A stretch of 64,000 nucleotides of DNA, from assembly GCF_001612685.1 (NCBI RefSeq), contig NZ_BDAY01000046.1:1-64000 (forward strand), written 5' to 3'. Position 1 is the stretch's first letter. Each line of letters begins with the position of its first letter. The notes under the pieces were generated by a model. It made no database searches. It saw only the letters and a program-made list of their open reading frames with translations, and was not told where the DNA came from. Both the position numbers and the translations under genes were made by a program. Shown piece by piece: positions 43,191-51,200 of the stretch. The DNA is from Nocardia altamirensis NBRC 108246 (GTDB taxonomy: Bacteria > Actinomycetota > Actinomycetes > Mycobacteriales > Mycobacteriaceae).

Positions 43191-44279
43191 ATGATCGTGC
43201 TTGACCTGGCCACCGAGCTGGAAGCCGCCGCGCACGCCGCGACAACGACCCTGACTTCCGGGCTGATCGAGGCCCTGCGTAGATTCCCGAACAGCACCGT
43301 GTCCGACGACGACAGCACGCTGAGTTTCGCGGCCGTCTACGAGGCGGCGCTGCGCCGAAGTGCCGTGCTGCGCGGCAGATTCGCCGTCGGTGACCCGGTG
43401 GTGTTGCGCTCGCGCAACACGATCGGCTTTCTGATCGACCTGCTCGGGTATCTGCTCGCCGGGTTGCGCCCGATCCTCACCGTCGGCGCCGGCGTGAGTT
43501 CCGCGCAACTGCGCCACATGCGTGAACGTGCCACGCCCGAGTGCGATTTCGATTGGTCGGCGGTGGCGCTGTACCTGGCGTCCGCCGGCAGCTCCGGTGG
43601 CCCGAAACTGACTCCGCGCACGCATACCGACTATGCGCTCAACATCTGGCTTGCCGCCCGCAACGCCGAATTGACGCCGTACGACTGCTATCTGGTGTCG
43701 ATTCCGGCCGCGCAGAACTACGCGCTGGCCTGCCCCGGCATCCTCGGCGCGCTGCTTTCGGGGTCGCGGGTCGCCTTGACATGGGCGACCGACTACGACG
43801 GGATCAGCGCGGCCATCGCCCGCCATCGCGCGACGGTGCTTCCGGTGCTGGCGACCCAGGCGCGACCATGGTATGCCGCTGCGGCACAGGCGGATTCGCC
43901 GGTGCGGTTGGTGCAGGTGTGCGGGAGCGGGGTGACTGCCGCAGACGTGCACGCGCTCGGCGGGCTGTTCGGCGCCACCGTGCAGCACTCGTTCGGCACG
44001 GACGCGGGGCTGCTGTGCCAGTCCGCACCGTCCGACGATCTCGCGCGCAGGGCCGCGGGGATAGGCCGCCTGCTGTCCGAACGCGACGAGTTCCGCATCG
44101 TCGATCCCGATGCGGCAGGGCACGGTTGGCTCGAGGTGCGCGGGCCGTGCACCGTCACCACCTATCTGGCCGCACCGAATGTCGACGCCACCACCTTCAC
44201 CAAGGACGGCTGGCTGCGCACCGGGGATCTGGCGCGGGCGGTCGACGAACGACACTTCGTCGTGCGCGCGCCCGAATGA
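43191..44279 (+). CDS. Truncated aryl-acid AMP ligase-like protein (DhbE/MbtA type)
   Basis: The 362-residue protein is an ANL-family adenylation domain closest in pattern to salicylate or dihydroxybenzoate-AMP ligases. Its phosphate loop is Ser-Ala-Gly-Ser-Ser-Gly-Gly-Pro-Lys (131-139) followed by Pro-Arg-Thr-His. The His-Asn-Tyr of the DhbE pocket is replaced by Gln-Asn-Tyr (175-177), and the position of DhbE Ser-240 is Cys-181, as in salicylate-activating enzymes. It ends just after Gly-Asp-Leu-Ala-Arg, so the whole C-terminal subdomain with hinge and catalytic Lys (about 100 residues) is missing, and the N-terminus is about 60 residues short. GGAGG precedes the ATG. A strong terminator follows the stop. 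The reading frame is intact, so it may still bind a ligand or form an adenylate slowly. Confidence 0.7.
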   Translation: MIVLDLATELEAAAHAATTTLTSGLIEALRRFPNSTVSDDDSTLSFAAVYEAALRRSAVLRGRFAVGDPVVLRSRNTIGFLIDLLGYLLAGLRPILTVGAGVSSAQLRHMRERATPECDFDWSAVALYLASAGSSGGPKLTPRTHTDYALNIWLAARNAELTPYDCYLVSIPAAQNYALACPGILGALLSGSRVALTWATDYDGISAAIARHRATVLPVLATQARPWYAAAAQADSPVRLVQVCGSGVTAADVHALGGLFGATVQHSFGTDAGLLCQSAPSDDLARRAAGIGRLLSERDEFRIVDPDAAGHGWLEVRGPCTVTTYLAAPNVDATTFTKDGWLRTGDLARAVDERHFVVRAPE

Positions 44280-44311
44280 TCCACTGCTGAGCGATAACTG
44301 AACACTGCACA

Positions 44312-44347
44312 GGTGTCCCCGGTCGGCCGCACGCGACCGGGGACACC
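44312..44347. terminator. Strong hairpin after the AMP-ligase gene
   Basis: Fourteen perfect base pairs (arms 44312-44325 and 44334-44347, loop 8 bases) lie 33 bases after the ligase stop and before the KS-fragment leader. They should separate the ligase transcript from the PKS genes. Confidence 0.85.
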
Positions 44348-44399
44348 GGTGTCATGGCCGCGTCGGTCAACGATCATGTGAGGTTCATCCCTCCTTGCT

Positions 44400-44468
44400 G
44401 TATCCGGAAGCCGCCAACCCGGCTCTATACCTCGACGGCATGTCTATGGCCAGGAGGTCAGGAACGTG
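44400..44468 (+). repeat. Duplicated leader, copy A (before the KS fragment)
   Basis: This 69-base leader starts GTATCCGGA and ends GCCAGGAGGTCAGGAACGTG, the last three bases being the start codon. Copy B at 45162-45230 has the same two landmarks at exactly the same distance. A short frame inside ends Ala-Arg-Arg-Ser-Gly-Thr-stop, with its TGA overlapping the GTG. See the finding on the leaders. Confidence 0.8.
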
Positions 44469-45146
44469 ATGAGCGACAACGTATTCGCGCGCGGCATCGG
44501 GGAACGATGCAGCGCGGCCGTGGCGGTGATCGGGCTGGCATGTTCGCTGCCCGGTGCGGACAACCCCGAGTCCTACTGGGATGTGCTGTGCGATGTCGCC
44601 GCGGCGATCCCGCCGACGTCGCCCGACCTGTGGCAGCAGCCGCCGGGGGAGAGGCACGCCTGCGATCGACCGGACGGCACCGGCGAGTTCGACGCGGCGA
44701 TGTTCGGCCTCTCGGTGCACGAGCTGGCCGCACTGGATCCCGACACCCGCTTGATACTCGAATTGGGTTGGGCGGCAATGGAAGACTCCGGCACACCACC
44801 CGAGGTCCTGCGTGACGCCGAGGCCGCGGTGTTTCTCGGTGGCGACCAAGCCGTCCGCCTGGCCTATCAGAGCCTGCGCTCGGGAGTGGCCCGGCTGGCA
44901 TTGGCGGACAACGTGCATCTGCATCCCGGGGTGGAGCGTGCCCTCGGATTCGCTCGCGGCAGCGCGCGGGTGGCGGTGCTGAAGCGGCTCGCCGACGCCG
45001 TCGCCGACGGCGACACCGTGTACTACGTGCTGGTCGGCGGCGGCGCCGGGCGCGACGGTGCGCCGCCGACCGTGCCGGATGCCGCCACCCAGCGGGCACT
45101 GCTGCAGGCCGCCTACGCAGGCGCCGAGCTGGCCTCGGCCAGCTGA
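44466..45146 (+). CDS. Degenerate ketosynthase fragment lacking all catalytic residues
   Basis: The product of about 226 residues starts like a PKS ketosynthase (Ala-Val-Ala-Val-Ile-Gly-Leu-Ala-Cys, then Gly-Glu-Phe-Asp-Ala-Ala-Met-Phe-Gly and Asp-Pro-Asp-Thr-Arg-Leu). It jumps from Phe-Leu-Gly-Gly-Asp-Gln straight to a segment after the active site, skips again before Val-Ala-Val-Leu-Lys-Arg-Leu-Ala-Asp-Ala-Val-Ala-Asp-Gly-Asp, and stops before the His-Gly-Thr-Gly-Thr motif. The active-site Cys region and both catalytic His residues are absent. A KS needs about 425 residues. It is most like the KSQ domain of the next gene. Frame and ribosome site (AGGAGG) are intact. GTG 44466 is used by analogy with the next gene; ATG 44469 is an alternative. 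Confidence 0.75.
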   Translation: MMSDNVFARGIGERCSAAVAVIGLACSLPGADNPESYWDVLCDVAAAIPPTSPDLWQQPPGERHACDRPDGTGEFDAAMFGLSVHELAALDPDTRLILELGWAAMEDSGTPPEVLRDAEAAVFLGGDQAVRLAYQSLRSGVARLALADNVHLHPGVERALGFARGSARVAVLKRLADAVADGDTVYYVLVGGGAGRDGAPPTVPDAATQRALLQAAYAGAELASAS

Positions 45147-45161
45147 ATTCGGCGCGGGACC

Positions 45162-45230
45162 GTATCCGGACGCGGCACTCGGTGCTCCTGGTATGGACGA
45201 GGTAGGTGCGGCCAGGAGGTCTGGAACGTG
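45162..45230 (+). repeat. Duplicated leader, copy B (before the first PKS gene)
   Basis: This is the second copy of the 69-base leader, GTATCCGGA to GCCAGGAGGTCTGGAACGTG. The internal frame also ends Ala-Arg-Arg-Ser-Gly-Thr-stop, and its TGA overlaps the GTG start of the PKS as GTGA. Confidence 0.8.
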
Positions 45231-48200
45231 AAGGGCAACAAAGAACTCGGGCAGCAGCCCGGCGATGCGGGCCGCGAGGCCGTTGCAGTGATCGGCTTGT
45301 CGTGTCGAGTCCCCGGCGCAGGCGACCACCGGGCCTTCTGGCGGATGCTGTGCGATGGCGCGGATGGGATCACGACGATCCCCGACGACCGATGGCCCGC
45401 CGAGGTTGCCGAGCTCGCGCAGTTCCGTCGCGCCGGATTGCTGGACCGGGTGGGTGAATTCGATGCGGGCTTCTTCGGGATCTCGCCCCGCGAGGCGGCC
45501 GCGATGGATCCCCGCCAGCGCCTCGCGCTCGAATTGAGCTGGGAGGCACTGGAAGACGCCAGGATCACCCCGGATCGCCTGCACGGCAGCGACACCGCCG
45601 TCTACTTCGGCGCCACCAGCGACGACTACGCGGCGCTGGTCGGCAGGCACGGCGAGCAGGCCGTGTCGCACCACTCGCTGACCGGGCTGTGGCGCGGTGT
45701 GATCGCGAACCGGATCTCGCATCGCTTCGGCTTTCACGGGCCGAGCGTCACCGTCGACACGGCGCAGTCCTCGTCCCTGGTTGCCGTGTACCTGGCCGCC
45801 CAGAGCCTGCTGTCCGGTGATGCCGGGATCGCGCTTGCCGGCGGCGTGCACCTGAATCTGGTGCCGGACAGCACCCTTGCCTTGGCCCGCGCCGGCGCGC
45901 TCTCCCCGGACGGGATCAGCTACACCTTCGACGCCAGGGCCAACGGCTTCGTCCGCGGCGAGGGCGCGGGTGTTGTCGTGCTCAAGCGCCTCGCCGATGC
46001 CGTGGCCGACGGCGACCCGATCTACTGCGTGCTGCTCGGCGGCGCGGTGAATCACGACGGCGCCGGGCAGGCCTTGACCGTGCCCGATGCCGAGGCGCAG
46101 CAGGCGGTGTTGCGCGCAGCCTACGACCGGGCCGGAGTGGATCCCGGCCAGGTCGGTTACGTCGAATTGCACGGCACCGGAACCCGTGCCGGTGACCCGG
46201 TCGAAGCGCGTGCACTCGGCGCGGTCTTCGGCGCGGGCCGCGCGGCGGCGCAGCCGCTGCTCGTCGGCTCGGTGAAGACGAACATCGGGCATCTCGACGC
46301 CGCGGCAGGCGTCGCAGGCCTGATCAAGGTGGCGCTCTCGCTGCGGCACGGCGTGCTGCCCGCGAGCTTGAACTACGCCGAGCCGAATCCGGCGATTCCC
46401 ATGGACGAGTGGAAACTTCGAGTCGCCACCGCGGCGACGCCGTGGGCCGATGGCCCGCGGGTGGCCGGGGTGAGCTCGTTCGGTGTCGGCGGTGCGAACT
46501 GCCATCTGGTGGTCGGCGCCGCGCCCACACGCGAGGTGGCGGATCGCTCCGAAGCCGTCGATGTCCCAGTGCCGGTGGCGATCTCCGGCGGATCGGCGGC
46601 GGCGTTGCGCGCCCAGGCCGCCCGGTTGCGGGAGTGGGTCGCCGAGCATCCTGACCTGTCCGTCGCCGACCTCGCCTACTCGACGTTGACCACCCGGGCG
46701 GCATTGCCGCAGCGCGGTGTCGTGCTCGCCGCCGATCGCACCGAATTGCAGGCTGGGCTGGCCGCTTTGGCGGAGGGTGCGCCTGCCCCGGATGTGGTCA
46801 GTGGCGTTGTGCGCGCGGGTACCGGTGTGGTGTGGGTGTTTCCTGGCCAGGGCTCGCAGTGGCTCGGCATGGCGCTCGGGCTCTGGGACAGTCTGCCGGT
46901 GTTCGCGGCGCGGATGGACGAATGCGAGCGGGAACTCAGCGGTTTGGTCGATTGGTCGCTGCGCGCGGTGCTCGACGACGAGGCCGCGCTGGCGCGGGTC
47001 GATGTGGTGCAGCCGACGCTGTTCGCGGTGATGGTGTCGCTGGCCGAGGTGTGGCGGACCGCAGGGGTCGTCCCCGACGCGGTGGTCGGGCACTCCCAGG
47101 GCGAGATCGCCGCCGCGTGCGCCGCTGGCCTGATCTCGCTGGCCGACGGTATGCGGCTGTCGGTCGGCCGCAGCAAGGCCATCGCCACCGAGCTGTCGGG
47201 GCGCGGCACGATGGCGTCGCTGGCGCTGCCGGCCGCCGAGGTGGACACCACTCGGGTGTCGGTCGCCGCGATCAACGGCCCCCAGGCGGTGGTGATCTCG
47301 GGCGATGTGGACGCGGTGCACGCCGTGGTCGCCGAGACGGTCGCACGTGAGGTGCGCGCCCGTGTCATCCCGGTCGACTACGCCTCGCACTCGACGCACG
47401 TGGAGGCGATCCGCGACGAGGTGCACGCGGCCGCGGCCGGAATCACGGTCACCGACAGCGGGATCGCGTTCTACTCCACGGTCGCGGGCGCCCGCCTCGA
47501 CCCGGCCGAGCTCGACGCCGAGTACTGGTACCGCAATCTGCGCCAGCCGGTGCGGCTTTCGGAAACCGTTGCGGCGCTTGGTGCCGCGGGGCACTCGGTG
47601 TTCGTCGAGGTCAGTCCGCACCCGGTGCTGACAGGTCCGATCCAGGACACCGTCGAGGACGCAGTGGTGCAGGGCAGTCTGCGGCGCAACGAGCCTGAGC
47701 TGCGCCGGATGCTGACCTCTCTGGCCGAGCTGTACACGGCGGGCGTGCCGGTGGAGCTGGCGGCCTTGCTGCCGGGTGGTAGCCCGATCACGTTGCCCAC
47801 CTACGCATTCCAACGGACTGCCTACTGGGTTGAGGGCAGTGGCACGTTCTCGATGCCGGGATTGGCCGCAGCCGGCGGGCCGGTCAAGGGAGTGCCCGAT
47901 GACTCCGATGACGAGGCGGCCGTTGCGTTTTCCACGCGCGACCTGCGGCAGCTGGTCCGTGCGCAGGCGGCGGCGGTGCTCGGCCACGCCGACGCGAGCG
48001 CGATCGAGACCGCGCACACCTTCAAGGAACAAGGCTTCGACTCGGTCACGGCCGTGGAACTGCGCAACCGGCTGAATGCCGCGACCGGCCTGCGCGCACC
48101 GACCTCGCTGCTGTTCGACTACCCGACACCGGACGTACTGGTGGCCCATCTCGTCGCCGAACTCGGCGGTGCCGCCGACGACGACCTGGAACCCAGCTCG

Positions 48201-51200
48201 GGCACAAGGCAATCGGTGGCTGACGACCCGATCGCGATCGTCGGCATGAGCTGCAGGCTGCCCGGCGGCGTGCGCAGCCCCGACCAGCTGTGGACGTTGG
48301 TCGCCGACGGTGTCGACGCCATCGCGGAATTCCCCACCGACCGCGACTGGTCCGCATTGCCGGATACTTTCGCCCCTGTTGGTGGATTCCTCTCTGACGT
48401 AGGCGATTTCGACGCAGGCTTCTTCCGGATCAGCCCGCGCGAGGCGCAGACGATGGATCCGCAGCAGCGGCTGGTGCTCGAGGTGGCCTGGGAGGCACTC
48501 GAAAACGCCGGACAGGATCCGGCCGCGCTGCGCCGCAGTCGCACCGCCGTCTACCTCGGCGCGATGCCACAGGACTATCTGCCGCGCTTGGACGATGTAC
48601 CGGAGGCATTGGGCGGGCACGCCCTCACCGGTTCCGCGAACAGCGTGATCTCCGGCCGCGTCGCCTACACCTTCGGCTTCGAAGGCCCCGCGGTCACCGT
48701 CGATACGGCCTGCTCGTCGTCGCTGGTGGCGATGCACCTGGCCGCGCAATCGTTGCGGACAGGGGAGAGCACGCTTGCGCTGGCAGGCGGCGTGACCGTG
48801 ATGTCGACGCCGGGCATGTTCGTCGAGTTCGCCAGGCAGGGCGGGCTGGCAGGCGATGGTCGCTGCAAGGCGTTCGCCGACACCGCCGACGGCACCGGCT
48901 GGTCCGAGGGCGTCGGTGTCGTTGTGCTGGAACGCTTGTCGGACGCGCGCCGCAACGGGCACCAGGTGCTCGCGGTGCTGCGCGGTTCCGCGATCAATCA
49001 GGACGGTGAATCCAACGGCCTGACCGCGCCGAACGGTCCCGCCCAGGAGCGGGTGATCCGGGCGGCGCTGCACAACGCGGGCCTCGCGCCCGCCGACGTG
49101 GACGCGGTCGAGGCGCACGGCACCGGCACCAGCCTCGGCGACCCGATCGAGGCGCAGGCGCTGCTGGCCACCTACGGCCGCGAACGCACCGAACCGCTGT
49201 GGCTCGGCTCGCTGAAGTCGAACATCGGCCACGCCCAGGCCGCCGCAGGCGTGGCCGGGGTGATCAGGATGATCATGGCGATGCGGCACGGTGTCCTGCC
49301 GCGCACGTTGCACGTGGATGAACCGTCGCACCGCGTCGACTGGTCCTCTGGTGCGGTGAAACTGCTGACCGAACAGCAGGATTGGCCGCTGCGGGACCGG
49401 CCGCGCCGGGCCGCGGTCTCCTCGTTCGGGATCAGCGGCACCAACGCGCACGTCATCCTGGAGCAGGGTGATCTCGTTGCCCCCGTGGTGGATTCGCCGG
49501 ACGCCGACCGCACCGGTGCGGTGCTGCCGTGGGTGGTGTCGGCGCGCACGACCCGGACCCTGGCCGAGCAGGCGGCGCGACTGCATGCCGCGCTGGCCGA
49601 GGACGCCGCAGCAGATCCTGCCGACGTGGCGGCCGCACTGCTGCGGCGGACCCGGTTCGATCAGCGGGCCGTGGTACTCGGCAGTGACCGCGACGAGCTG
49701 CTGGCCGGGCTGGAGGTCCTAGCCCGGGGCGAGCGCGCGGCAGGCGTGCTCACCGGCAGTGCCCAGGCCGCGCCAGGGGTCGGTGTGCTGTTCTCCGGAC
49801 AGGGCAGCCAACGCGTCGCGATGGGTGTCGAACTGGCACAGGAGTTTCCGGTCTTCGCCGCGGCCTGGCACGCGGTGTGCGCCGAGCTGGATCCGCTGCT
49901 CGAGCACCCGCTCGATACGGTGGTCGCGGCCGAGCCGGACTCCGAGCTTGCCGCGCTGCTCGACGAAACGGCGCTGACCCAGCCCGCGTTGTTCGCTTTC
50001 GAGGTGGCCGCCTACCGGCTGCTGGAATCGTTCGGGGTCGAGCCGGCCGTGCTGGTCGGCCATTCCATCGGCGAGCTGGCCGCCGCCCACGTGGCAGGCG
50101 TGTTCTCGCTGGCGGACGCCGCGCGGCTGGTCGCGGCACGCGGCCGGTTGATGCAGGCGCTGCCGCGCGACGGCGCGATGATCGCGGTCGAGGCTACCGA
50201 AGACGAGGTGCGCGAGATCCTCGCCGACTCGGCCGATCGGGTGTCCATCGCGGCGCTCAACGGGCCGACCTCGACCGTGCTGTCCGGTGCCGAGGCGCCT
50301 GCCGTGGAGGCGGCCGCGGCCCTGGCCGCGCAGGGCCGCAAGACAACTCGGCTGCGCGTCTCGCATGCCTTCCACTCGCCGTTGATGGAGCCGATGCTCG
50401 CCGAGTTCGCGGCGGTGGCCGCGACGGTCGACTACGCACCCGCGCGAATTCCGATGGTGTCCAACGTGACCGGGCTGCTTGCTGAGGCAGGAGAATTGCA
50501 GCAGCCGGAGTATTGGGTACGGCACGTCCGCGCCGCGGTCCGCTTCGCCGACGGCGTTCGCGCCGCCCTCGCGGCAGGCGCGCAGGTGCTGGTCGAGGCG
50601 GGCCCGGACGCGTTGCTCACCGGCATGGCCGCCGAGACGCTGGCGGAAACGGCGGACGAGGCGGTGGTGGTGCCGATGTTGCGCCGCAACCGATCCGAAA
50701 CCCGCTGTTTCGCAGAGGCGTTGGGCCGACTGCTCGTGGCCGGAGTGCCCGTCGACCTGGCTGCTCAGCCAGCCGTGACGCAGCGGCCTGGGCACCACGT
50801 GCACTTGCCGACCTACGCCTTCGACCACCAGCGCTACTGGGTCCGTGCGGTGTCGGCTGCCGGCGACCTGTCCGCCTCCGGCCTGGCGACCGTCACCCAT
50901 CCGTTCCTCGGTGCCGCCACCGACTTGGCCGTCGGCGGGCAGCGTGTCTTCACCGGCAGGCTGACCGTCGCCGACCACCCGTGGCTCACCGATCACACGA
51001 TCTTCGGGACCCCGGTGTTCCCCGGAGCCGCGTTCGTGGAACTGGCGCTTCGCGCACTCGACGACACCCTCGGCGCAGTGGCTGTCGCGGACCTGACACT
51101 GCACGCGCCGCTCACCATGACCGGTGCGGTCGTGCTGCAACTCCTCGTCGGACCGGATCAGGCCGAATCGGAAACAAACGGTGCGGCAACGGAACCCGGC

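Noticed and set aside
44466..45146. Free-standing active ketosynthase
   Set aside because: Active-site Cys region and both catalytic His motifs are absent.
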